Source of the DNA: Canibacter zhuwentaonis
GTDB taxonomy: Bacteria > Actinomycetota > Actinomycetes > Actinomycetales > Microbacteriaceae
Direction: 5' to 3'
Assembly: GCF_018531145.1 (NCBI RefSeq)
Contig: NZ_JAHDSZ010000009.1
Span: forward strand, 1-64,000
Length of the DNA: 64,000 nucleotides
The translations under genes were made by a program, and so were the position numbers. Below the pieces are notes generated by a model, which saw only the letters and a list, made by a program, of their open reading frames with translations, was not told where the DNA came from and made no database searches. Shown here piece by piece: positions 38,428-46,885 of this stretch (position 1 is the first letter of the stretch; every line of letters starts with the position of its first letter).

Positions 38428-39984
38428 TCACCACTTTTCTGTGTAGGCTGTTGCAATTGCGGTGCCCGCGAGCACAACCGACCCGGCTATAACCACGGTG
38501 CGATCGTCGCCCTGCTGCGCCCACTCTCGCGCGGCTGCAAAACCTTCGGTGTCATACTCAACAACCTGCGTCTGTAAATTTGGGAACTCGAGCTGCAGGG
38601 TTTCGGCGTGGGCAAAAAGCTCGTCAAGCCCAAGACTGCGCGGCGAAGACACCGGTACCAAAATCAACGAATCTGCAACGCGCGCAAACTCTCTGAGCAC
38701 TCCCAGCGCGTCTTTTTCAGCGAGCACACCGGCAACAAAGCACACCCCACCGGTAAGGTTAAAGCTCTCCTGCAGCGCGGCGCACAGGGTTTTTGCGCCC
38801 TGCGGATTGTGAGCGGCATCAACCACAACAGCCGGATCCGCCCCAATAAGTTGCAATCTGCCGGAGCTGGTGACGCTCGCGAAAGCGGTCTGCACTGTTT
38901 CTGTCTCGAGCGCACGCCCAAAAAACGCGCTCACCGCAGTTAGCGCCGTGGCAGCGTTCATGCTCTGGTGCTTACCCAACAGCGGCAGCAGCAGCTCCCT
39001 GTAGGTGTCTTTTGCAACACGCACCGACATCATTCTGCCGCCAACGGCGGGCACGTCTGAGGTAATCTCAAAATCAACACCGCAGCTTAGCAGTTCTGCG
39101 CCCCGCTGCGCGGCAGTTGCCGCGAGCACCTCTTGCGCCTGCTGGCTCTGCTGGGCACTCACAGCAATCGCGTTTTCGTCGATAATTTGCGACTTTGTTT
39201 GCGCAATGCTAGCAATATTATCGCCCAAAATATCGGTGTGATCAAGGTCAATCGAGGTGAACACCGCAACCTCTGCGCGCGCAATATTCGTGGCGTCCCA
39301 CTCGCCACCAAGCCCGACCTCAACAACGGCAACATCAACCGGAGCGTCAGCGAAAATCTCGTACCCGAGCACCACCAGAGCCTCAAAAAAGGTTATTGAA
39401 CCCTGCCCAGCGACCGCGAGTTCACTGTCAACCACCTGCAACGCTGGCTGCAGATTTTGCCAGGCGCGCGCCAGCGTTTCACCATCAACAGGCTCGCCGT
39501 TTATCTGAATTCGCTCGGCAAAACTTACCAGGTGCGGGCTCGTGAAAAGCCCCGTGCGCAAACCGTGCGCGCGCAACAGCGCCTCGGTTAAACGCGCAGT
39601 TGAGGTTTTGCCGTTGGTACCAGCAATCTGAATTATCGGATACGTCGCCTGCGGCATTCCCGCAAGCTCCGCAAACCGCCGCACCGGCTCTATCCGTGGT
39701 CGCGGATTAGCCTCCCCCGCACGCTGTAACAGCTGCTCATAAACTGCCTGCGCTGCGTCCCCGGTGTCTGCGGCAAATGCCGCAATACGCGCGGGATCGG
39801 GCACATCCGCCAGCTGCTCCGGAGCCACGAGCGAGGGGTCGTCATCATCCTCAAAAAAAGGGTTCAGCAACTTTTCAAACTCGGCCGCCTCGCGCTGCTC
39901 CTGCTCGGGAGTAATTCCGGCAGCCAGTGTCGCCTCCTGCCAGGGGTCGCGAGCTAGCTCGCTATTGCGCTCGTACTCAGTCAA
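38428..39984 (-). CDS. folC: Folylpolyglutamate synthase / dihydrofolate synthase
   Basis: FolC adds glutamates to folates. The ATP-binding GTNGKTSTAR motif is near 135-145, SPHLVSFAERIQING follows, and the C-domain VDAAHNPQGAKTL is present. The protein is 518 residues, longer than most, because of an acidic N-terminal extension of about 110 residues (EDDDDP near 46). The start is TTG 39984, 9 bases after the ileS stop, so it is in the ileS operon. Confidence 0.95.
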   Translation of the reverse strand: MTEYERNSELARDPWQEATLAAGITPEQEQREAAEFEKLLNPFFEDDDDPSLVAPEQLADVPDPARIAAFAADTGDAAQAVYEQLLQRAGEANPRPRIEPVRRFAELAGMPQATYPIIQIAGTNGKTSTARLTEALLRAHGLRTGLFTSPHLVSFAERIQINGEPVDGETLARAWQNLQPALQVVDSELAVAGQGSITFFEALVVLGYEIFADAPVDVAVVEVGLGGEWDATNIARAEVAVFTSIDLDHTDILGDNIASIAQTKSQIIDENAIAVSAQQSQQAQEVLAATAAQRGAELLSCGVDFEITSDVPAVGGRMMSVRVAKDTYRELLLPLLGKHQSMNAATALTAVSAFFGRALETETVQTAFASVTSSGRLQLIGADPAVVVDAAHNPQGAKTLCAALQESFNLTGGVCFVAGVLAEKDALGVLREFARVADSLILVPVSSPRSLGLDELFAHAETLQLEFPNLQTQVVEYDTEGFAAAREWAQQGDDRTVVIAGSVVLAGTAIATAYTEKW

Positions 39985-39993
39985 TCTACTACC

Positions 39994-42900
39994 TTACTTT
40001 TCAGTAAAAACTGAAACTGCCACCGTGATCGGATCTTTTTTAACGCCAATAGCCTTTGTCACACCAACGCTGCGATACCCGTCGGGCTCGTCTGTAACGC
40101 CCGCGGCGGGCGCAATTTGCGCAGTCTCACTAACGCTCAGCTCAACCGCGAGGGTCTCCTGTTTAATCATCGCCTCGTGCGCCACAATTGCGGACGCGTA
40201 TTCGGCAAGCACTGTGAGCCGTAGTTTAATCCTGTCGCTAACGTTCAAACCCACGCTCTTGCGGGCTTCCTGCACGGCTCGCACGGTGTCACGCGCTACG
40301 CCCTCGGCTTCCAAATCCGCTGTTATAGCGGTGTCCAGCAGCACAAATCCGCCTCCCGCGGTGAGCGCAAGCGCCTGCTCACCGACCGCATTATCGGCTG
40401 CCACAAGGGTCAGCTCGTACTCTCCGGCAGCCAGCTCAATACCGCCCGCGCTAACAACGCCGTCGGTCTCTGACCAGTCCCCCGATTTTGCCGCGCGGAT
40501 CGCCTCCTGCACGCGCTTGCCAAGGCGCGGCCCGGCAGCACGCGCGTTAACCGTGAGCGCAACGCGCACCCCGTACTTGGCAGCGGTGTCATCGGCGAGC
40601 TGAATAAACTCGATGTTGCGCACGTTCAGTTCGTCCTGCAGCAGCTTGGCAAAGGGGCGCAGCGAATCCGCCTGCGCACTCACAACCGTCAGCTGTTGCA
40701 ACGGTAAACGCACCCGCAGCTGCTGTGCTTTGCGCATACTCAAAGCTTGCGAGGTGATCTGGCGGATCTCGTCCATCGCGGCCAGCAGCTCGCTATCGAG
40801 CGGAAACTCGCTCGCCTCCGGCCAGTTGGCAAGGTGCACAGAACGCTCTGCGGTCAGGGCTCGCCAAATATGCTCGGTCATCATCGGAGCCAGCGGCGCG
40901 GCCGTGCGGCAAAGCGTCTCAAGCACCGTGTAAAGGGTGTTAAAAGCCGCCTGATTTTCTGGTTTGCCATGCTCGCCGCTCACACCCTCCCAGAAACGCT
41001 CGCGGCTGCCGCGCACGTACCAGTTGGTGAGAATTTCGGTAAAATTGCGCAGCGCGGCACACGCGGTTGCTGTGTCCAGGTTTTCAAGGGCACGCTCGGT
41101 TTCTGCAATGACAACGCGCAATTTGCCAAGAATATATTTATCCAGCGGATGCGCGCTCGAGGTGTCTCGCTTAGGGCTGTTGCCATCAGCATTTGCGTAC
41201 AGGCTGAAGAAATACCAGGTGTTCCACAGGCGCAGCAGGAACTGCCGCGAGCTCTCGCGAATACCGTTTTCTGTGACCACCAGGTTACCGCCGCGAATCA
41301 CCGAAGATGACATTAAGAACCAGCGCATTGCGTCTGACCCATCCCGCTCAAAAACCTCGTTCACATCAGGATAGTTGCGCAGTGACTTTGACATTTTATT
41401 GCCGTCTCTGCCTAGCACAATGCCGTGGCTGGCAACGTTTTTGAAGGCGGGACGCCCGAAAAGCGCCGTCGACAGCACGTGCTGCACATAGAACCAGCCG
41501 CGAGTCTGCCCGATGTACTCAACAATAAAATCGGCCGGCTGGTGCGTGTTAAACCACTCTTTTGCCTCAAAAGGATAGTGTGCCTGCGCAAACGGCATTG
41601 ATCCGCTATCAAACCACACGTCGAGCACGTCTTCAATGCGGCGCAGTTTGGACTTTCCTGTTGGATCGTTCGGGTTTGGCTTCACCAGCTCGTCAATATA
41701 CGGGCGGTGCAGATCCACTTCCCCCGACTCGTTGCGCGGCAGTTTCCCAAAGCCAGACTCGATTTCAGCGAGCGAGCCGTAAACCTCAACGCACGGATAC
41801 TCCGGGTCATCACTAACCCACACCGGAATCGGTGTGCCCCAGAACCTATTGCGACTGATTGACCAGTCGCGCGCGCCCTCCAACCACTTTCCGAACTGCC
41901 CGTATTTGACGTTGGCAGGCACCCAGTTAATTGACTCGTTGGCGGCGATTAGTTCGTCTTTGATCTCTGTAACCCGCACAAACCAGCTCGAAACAGCCTT
42001 GTACATAAGCGGGGTGCGACAGCGCCAACAGTGCGGATAGGAGTGCTCATAACTGGCCTCGCGCAGCAGTTTGCCCTCTTTTTTAAGCACGTTAATTATG
42101 GTGCGGTTTGCCGCGAACGCCTGCACCCCAACAATTTCTGCGAGCGGACCGTCACTGAACACGGGCAAAAACTCTGCCTCCTCATTAACGGAAAGAATCA
42201 CCGGAATGCCGTAGCCGGCGTTGATGAGCATATCTTCTTCACCGTAGGCCGTTGCCTGGTGCACAATGCCTGTGCCGTCTGTTACTGTGACGTAGTCTGC
42301 CACCGTCACAATCCAGGCGTTTTCGGTGCCCCATGTTGCAGCGTCGGCGTAGGTGTCCCAGAGCGGCTCATACTGCAGGCGTTCAAGCTCGGCACCCTTA
42401 AACTCTGCTATTGTTGTAATCTCTGCTGCGTCTTCGTATCCGAGTTCTTTGGCGTACGCGCCAAGCCGTGCCGCCGCCAGCAGGTACGCGCCCTGCCCCG
42501 GAACGGCGCCATCCGCCGCACCGTTAGGACCAGCCTGCACAACAACGTATGCAACCTCTGGGCCAACAGCAACAGAAAAGTTCGTCGGCAGAGTCCACGG
42601 AGTTGTTGTCCACGCGAGCATTTTCACCCCCGCAAGCCCGAGCTTTGCAGCAGCCTCGCCGCGCAGCTTAAAGGTCACCGTGACGCTCGGATCCTGCCGC
42701 ATCTGATAAACGTCATCGTCCATGCGCAGCTCGTGGTTTGAAAGCGGGGTTTGATCGCGCCAGCAGTACGGTAAAATCCGCTGCCCCTCATAGACTAAGC
42801 CTTTTTTATAGAGCTCTGCAAAAGCCCAGATCACGCTCTCCATGTACTCGATATTGAGCGTTTTATAGTCGTTCTCAAAATCAACCCAGCGCGCCTGGCG

Positions 42901-43344
42901 GGTCACATATTCTTCCCATTCGCGAGTGTACTGCAAAACAGAGTCACGCGCTTTTGCGTTGAACTTCGCGATCCCCATGTCGAGAATCTCTTGTTTTTCG
43001 GTCAGCCCGAGCTGCTTCATAGCCTCCAACTCGGCGGGCAGACCGTGCGTGTCCCACCCAAAACGGCGCTCAACTTTTTTGCCGCGCATCGTCTGAAAAC
43101 GCGGGAAAACATCTTTTGCATAGCCCGTTAACAGATGCCCGTAGTGCGGCAGCCCGTTAGCAAACGGTGGACCGTCGTTAAAAACCCACTCGGCAGCGTT
43201 CTCCCGCGCCGCAATTGAATCCCGGAAGGTGTTATCCGCGCGCCAGAACTCGAGCACCTGCTCTTCTATTTCTGGCGGGTTGTAGCTGGCACTGATTGGC
43301 TCAGCGGATGCGCTCACGGGGGTGTTAGAACGCGGAAAAATCAT
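39994..43344 (-). CDS. ileS: Isoleucyl-tRNA synthetase
   Basis: IleS charges tRNA-Ile. The 1,116-residue length fits the long IleS type of actinobacteria. The HIGH-type motif is HYGH in NGLPHYGHLLTG and the KMSKS motif is NKMSKSLRNYP; the editing and anticodon-binding domains are present. ATG 43344 has GAGAGGTGG 4 bases upstream; the frame extends to TTG 43359, but that start would overlap the ribosome site. Expression is predicted to be controlled by the T-box leader just upstream. Confidence 0.97.
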   Translation of the reverse strand: MIFPRSNTPVSASAEPISASYNPPEIEEQVLEFWRADNTFRDSIAARENAAEWVFNDGPPFANGLPHYGHLLTGYAKDVFPRFQTMRGKKVERRFGWDTHGLPAELEAMKQLGLTEKQEILDMGIAKFNAKARDSVLQYTREWEEYVTRQARWVDFENDYKTLNIEYMESVIWAFAELYKKGLVYEGQRILPYCWRDQTPLSNHELRMDDDVYQMRQDPSVTVTFKLRGEAAAKLGLAGVKMLAWTTTPWTLPTNFSVAVGPEVAYVVVQAGPNGAADGAVPGQGAYLLAAARLGAYAKELGYEDAAEITTIAEFKGAELERLQYEPLWDTYADAATWGTENAWIVTVADYVTVTDGTGIVHQATAYGEEDMLINAGYGIPVILSVNEEAEFLPVFSDGPLAEIVGVQAFAANRTIINVLKKEGKLLREASYEHSYPHCWRCRTPLMYKAVSSWFVRVTEIKDELIAANESINWVPANVKYGQFGKWLEGARDWSISRNRFWGTPIPVWVSDDPEYPCVEVYGSLAEIESGFGKLPRNESGEVDLHRPYIDELVKPNPNDPTGKSKLRRIEDVLDVWFDSGSMPFAQAHYPFEAKEWFNTHQPADFIVEYIGQTRGWFYVQHVLSTALFGRPAFKNVASHGIVLGRDGNKMSKSLRNYPDVNEVFERDGSDAMRWFLMSSSVIRGGNLVVTENGIRESSRQFLLRLWNTWYFFSLYANADGNSPKRDTSSAHPLDKYILGKLRVVIAETERALENLDTATACAALRNFTEILTNWYVRGSRERFWEGVSGEHGKPENQAAFNTLYTVLETLCRTAAPLAPMMTEHIWRALTAERSVHLANWPEASEFPLDSELLAAMDEIRQITSQALSMRKAQQLRVRLPLQQLTVVSAQADSLRPFAKLLQDELNVRNIEFIQLADDTAAKYGVRVALTVNARAAGPRLGKRVQEAIRAAKSGDWSETDGVVSAGGIELAAGEYELTLVAADNAVGEQALALTAGGGFVLLDTAITADLEAEGVARDTVRAVQEARKSVGLNVSDRIKLRLTVLAEYASAIVAHEAMIKQETLAVELSVSETAQIAPAAGVTDEPDGYRSVGVTKAIGVKKDPITVAVSVFTEK

Positions 43345-43349
43345 TTGGC

Positions 43350-43528
43350 CACCTCTCAACAGTCATGGAATTACTACTGTGCCGGGACGAGAAAACTCCC
43401 GCGGTACCACCCTGCGTTGCTAAAGCCACTTAATTTAAGGCTTAACGCGCCCGCACGCTCAGATCTAATAAGCGCAACGCGCCGTTCTGCTGAGAGCTCC
43501 CCGGTGATTGCCGGATCACAGCCGATAA
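43350..43528 (-). promoter_or_regulatory. T-box riboswitch leader of ileS (isoleucine)
   Basis: On the minus strand, the T-box consensus AGGGTGGTACCGCG is at 43400-43413. About 90 bases upstream is a Stem I specifier segment, TGTGATCCGGCAATCACC, containing an ATC isoleucine codon. The short layout and lack of a T-run terminator before the gene fit the translational T-boxes of actinobacterial ileS genes, where uncharged tRNA-Ile frees the ribosome site. The leader ends about 6 bases before the GAGAGGTGG site. Confidence 0.9.
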
Positions 43529-43533
43529 CTAGA

Positions 43534-43539
43534 ATTATA
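43534..43539 (-). promoter_or_regulatory. -10 box TATAAT of the ileS leader
   Basis: A perfect TATAAT on the minus strand lies about 10 bases before the first conserved Stem I bases, so transcription would start near 43527. No good -35 is seen at 17 bases. The preceding gene ends at 43546, so the promoter sits in a very short gap. Confidence 0.6.
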
Positions 43540-43545
43540 CACCAG

Positions 43546-45024
43546 CTATACGACAAGAGCTTGTGTGGCAGCGGTCGTAGGTGAGCTGAAAATCTCGGTC
43601 ACATTCCCGCTCTCAACTATGCGTCCCCTGTCAAACACGTAAACCCTTGTCGCAAGCGCGCGCACGCTGCTCATCTCGTGCGAGATTAAAAGCGTGCTCA
43701 GCCCGCGCTGCGCCTGCACCCGCTGTAAAAGCTGCACAATCGCAAACCGCGACTGCGCGTCAAGAGCTGCCACCGGTTCGTCCAGAATCAACAGCTCCGG
43801 ATCCGCCGCGAGCGCACGCGCCAGCGCCAGACGCTGCACCTGCCCACCGGAAAGCTCCGCAACCTTTTTACCCACGACCTGCGGCGGCAGCTGCACTGCC
43901 GCGAGCAGTTTAATCGCCCTCTCTTGCGCCTGTTCTTTTGTTATCCGCTTGGATTCCGTGCGGCGCGCTGCGGTGTTTAGCGCCTCGCCTAAAACCTGCG
44001 CGACCATCATGCCCCGGAGCATTGAACTGCGTGTATCCTGCGGCACCCAGGCAGCACGCGGGGGTTGCCTCGCTACCCCCGCGCGGTGCGTTACGTACGG
44101 CACCAGCCCGAGCACGGTTTTTGCCGCGGTTGTTTTGCCCGAACCAGACTCCCCTATAAACGCGGTAACCGCGCCTTTTTGCAGGCTAAACTCCAGCTCA
44201 TGCACCGCATTTTCGCCCCTGCGATAGCCCGCGCTAAACGCAAAGTCGTAACTACTAGCTACGCTGCCAGCTGCCGCACCCGCGGTGTCCACAGCCTCCG
44301 TTTTGCTGCGGCGCAACAGCTCTGCCGCGGTGCACTCACGCAGCACACCAGATTCAACCAGCAGGATACGATCCGCGTATTTCGCCACTATCTCGGTGTC
44401 GTGCGAAATCAGCAGCAGCCCCGCGCTGTCCTGGCGCGCGCGCAACAGTGTCTGCAGCACGCGATTACCAATGTGCGGATCGAGCGCGCTCGTGGGCTCA
44501 TCCGCAATAATCAGCTGCGGCTCGCACACAAGCGCCGCGGCAATCAAAACCCGCTGCCGCATCCCGCCAGACAGCTCGTGCGGATACATTCGCAGCAGCG
44601 ACTCGTCAGCTCCCGCCAGTTGCAGCGCGGCAGCCAACTGCGCGGCGGTCTTTTTAGTGCCGTTCAAAAGAGCCTGCTCAGCGAGCGCCGCTCTAACTTT
44701 CTGCAGCGGATCCAAACTCGCCTGCGCGTCCTGATTAACATAGCCAAGATGTTTACGACGCAGCTGCGCAAGCTGGCGATCGCGCAGCTGCGGCTCGGAG
44801 CTAACTGCAACCCCCGCAAAATGCTGGCTGTCGACCTGCGCGCGCAACGGCGCGTCGAGCAACCCCACAAGCGCCCTGACCAAAATCGTTTTACCGGCTC
44901 CGGAAGCACCCACAAGCGCAACCGTCTCGCCCGGATACACGCGCAATTGTGCAGCACACACAAGCTGCTTGCCCACGGGGTCATAAACTCTTAAATTAGC
45001 AACGTCTAAAATCGGCTCTGTCAT
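43546..45024 (-). CDS. Fused double ATP-binding subunit of a peptide-type ABC importer
   Basis: The 492-residue protein contains two nucleotide-binding domains that are separate OppD and OppF proteins in many bacteria. Domain 1 has Walker A GASGAGKT (39-46), signature LSGGMRQRV and Walker B LIIADEPTSALD. Domain 2 has GESGSGKTT near 290, LSGGQVQRLALA and LLILDEPVAALD. It follows its permease by zero bases. Both ATP sites look intact. The substrate is probably oligopeptides, by family (inference). Confidence 0.93.
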   Translation of the reverse strand: MTEPILDVANLRVYDPVGKQLVCAAQLRVYPGETVALVGASGAGKTILVRALVGLLDAPLRAQVDSQHFAGVAVSSEPQLRDRQLAQLRRKHLGYVNQDAQASLDPLQKVRAALAEQALLNGTKKTAAQLAAALQLAGADESLLRMYPHELSGGMRQRVLIAAALVCEPQLIIADEPTSALDPHIGNRVLQTLLRARQDSAGLLLISHDTEIVAKYADRILLVESGVLRECTAAELLRRSKTEAVDTAGAAAGSVASSYDFAFSAGYRRGENAVHELEFSLQKGAVTAFIGESGSGKTTAAKTVLGLVPYVTHRAGVARQPPRAAWVPQDTRSSMLRGMMVAQVLGEALNTAARRTESKRITKEQAQERAIKLLAAVQLPPQVVGKKVAELSGGQVQRLALARALAADPELLILDEPVAALDAQSRFAIVQLLQRVQAQRGLSTLLISHEMSSVRALATRVYVFDRGRIVESGNVTEIFSSPTTAATQALVV

Positions 45025-45825
45025 TTACAGCCACTTTCTCTGCAGCTGCTTACCGCGCAGCATAAAGTACGCAACAACCGCAATTAGCGACACGCCCGGG
45101 AACAGAAGCGGCCACCAGGCGCGATTAACATAAGTTTTGCTCTGGCTGAGCATCGCGCCCCAGTCGGGATCGGGCGGGGTGAGTCCGAGACCCAAAAACG
45201 TCAGCCCGGAAATCATCAAAATCGCAACCCCCACACCAACCAGCGCCAATGCAAACACGGGACGCACCGCCGTTGGCAGCGCGTACACAAAAAACCTGCG
45301 GCACCTCCCAACCCCCAGCACTTTCGCGGTTATGTATGCTTCTGTGAGCACCGCATTGCGCGCACTCACGGTTGCAATACGGGCGTATCCGGGAATTGTC
45401 GCCAACGTCACCGCGAGCGTCACACCCCACAACCCGGTGTTCGTGTACGCAACAATCAGCAGCGCAATCAGAAACTCCGGCAGCGTCATGCCCGCCTCGG
45501 TGATGCGCATAAACAGACTGCGCTCCCAGCCCGATCCAAACGCGGCTATTGTACCCAAAACCGTACCTATTAGAGCCGCTCCGAACGCGGCCACAACACC
45601 TGTGAGCACGCTGCTGCGCGCGCCGTGAATGATCCGCGCGAGTAAATCCCGCCCGGTTTGGTCGGTGCCAAAGGGATGCGCCAGGCTGGGTGCGGCGAGC
45701 ACCTGCGCGGCATCGGTGGCTAACGGATCAACCCGCGTTAAAAGCCACGGCGCAACAATCATCAGCACCAGCAGCACCTCAAAACAGAGCACCAGCAGCG
45801 CCGTCGGTTTCAAAAATCTACGCAT
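45025..45825 (-). CDS. Peptide-type ABC importer, permease (DppC/OppC-like)
   Basis: The 266-residue protein has an N-terminal membrane helix and five more, the binding-protein-dependent permease fold. GTDQTGRDLLARIIHGARSS is the hallmark of the OppC/DppC class. The ATPase-contact loop is around ARIATVSARNAV. It overlaps the upstream permease gene by 8 bases. Confidence 0.93.
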   Translation of the reverse strand: MRRFLKPTALLVLCFEVLLVLMIVAPWLLTRVDPLATDAAQVLAAPSLAHPFGTDQTGRDLLARIIHGARSSVLTGVVAAFGAALIGTVLGTIAAFGSGWERSLFMRITEAGMTLPEFLIALLIVAYTNTGLWGVTLAVTLATIPGYARIATVSARNAVLTEAYITAKVLGVGRCRRFFVYALPTAVRPVFALALVGVGVAILMISGLTFLGLGLTPPDPDWGAMLSQSKTYVNRAWWPLLFPGVSLIAVVAYFMLRGKQLQRKWL

Positions 45826-46807
45826 TATTAGCTCGCAATCTAGGATCCGTCGCCAACAGCAGCAGCTTCAACAGCTGCCCGAGGGTCGCAAACAGCACCG
45901 CCGCGAGTGCGACCAGACCTAGCACGGTTGGCATATCGCGCTGCACAACCGCGTCCAGCGCAACTCTGCCAATACCCGGCCGCGCAAACACGGTTTCGGT
46001 GAGCACAGCGCCCCCAAACAGGCTGCCCACAATGTTTGTTACCAGCGTGCTCACCGCAGGAACAGCGTGTTTTACGCCGTGCCGCACCGCATATCCGGCG
46101 CGGCTCATGCCCCGCGCGCGAGAACTCAGCGCAAATGCCGTCCGCTCGCTAGCCTGCAGCTCAGCATCAACAACCTGCCCGAGCAGTCCGGCTATTGGCA
46201 GCGCAAGCGCCGTCGCCGGCAGAATCACCGCGCTAAAGTTTTTTGCGCCGCCGGTGGGAAACCACCCCAGTTTAAACGCAAACAGCATTAGCAGTAAATA
46301 GCCAACCCAATAGCTGGGAGCGCTCACTCCCAGGGTGTGCAGGGTCATTAAAACCCGCTCACGCCAGTAGCTCACAACCCCCCACTGTGTGCCAGCGCGG
46401 CTAATAACCTGCCCGAGCAGTACCAGCACCAGCGCAAACAGCATCGCCACAACCGCAAGTTGCACGGTCGGCATCAGCTGCCTGCCAATAATTTCTGCAA
46501 CCGGCAATTTTTGGTGGTAAGAATATCCGAGATCCCCGGTTAGAAAACTGCCTAGGTGTCGCAAATACTGCTGCGGCAGCGGATCCGTCAGCCCCAGCTG
46601 TTCACACAAAGCCTCTTTTTGAGCCTCGCTAATTCTAGCAAGCGAACCGAGCCGCACGCTCACGGGGTCTCCGGGCACCAGTGCTAAAGCAAAGAAACTG
46701 GCAGTAACGGCGATAAAAACCGTGAAAATAATCTGCCCGAGTGAGCTTAAGAGCGTGCGCAGTACCCACAGCGCAGGGATTTTTTTACGCATCTGTGTGT
46801 TGCCCAT
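45818..46807 (-). CDS. Peptide-type ABC importer, permease (DppB/OppB-like)
   Basis: The roughly 329-residue membrane protein has the OppB features: a first helix (LRTLLSSLGQIIFTVFIAV), the large periplasm-facing loop with LGLTDPLPQQYLRHLGSFLTGDLGYSY in pieces, and the ARGMSRAGYAVRHGVKHAV coupling region. The frame is open to GTG 46876, but that would translate through a strong hairpin; ATG 46807 (or 46792) just after the hairpin is preferred, though neither has a clear ribosome site. Confidence 0.9.
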   Translation of the reverse strand: MGNTQMRKKIPALWVLRTLLSSLGQIIFTVFIAVTASFFALALVPGDPVSVRLGSLARISEAQKEALCEQLGLTDPLPQQYLRHLGSFLTGDLGYSYHQKLPVAEIIGRQLMPTVQLAVVAMLFALVLVLLGQVISRAGTQWGVVSYWRERVLMTLHTLGVSAPSYWVGYLLLMLFAFKLGWFPTGGAKNFSAVILPATALALPIAGLLGQVVDAELQASERTAFALSSRARGMSRAGYAVRHGVKHAVPAVSTLVTNIVGSLFGGAVLTETVFARPGIGRVALDAVVQRDMPTVLGLVALAAVLFATLGQLLKLLLLATDPRLRANNA

Positions 46808-46820
46808 TTTGGAAGCAAAA

Positions 46821-46862
46821 CGCCCCGCACTAAAACCGTTTTGGCTCTGCTTGTGCGGGGCG
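46821..46862 (-). terminator. Hairpin between the binding-protein gene and the permease gene
   Basis: A perfect 10-bp GC stem (46821-46830 with 46853-46862) with a 22-base loop stands 24 bases after the stop of the binding-protein gene. The T-run is short (TTTTG), so it probably acts as a leaky terminator or mRNA stabiliser that keeps the binding protein in excess of the membrane parts. Confidence 0.65.
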
Positions 46863-46885
46863 CGCAGCTGCGTCATCTGTTACGG

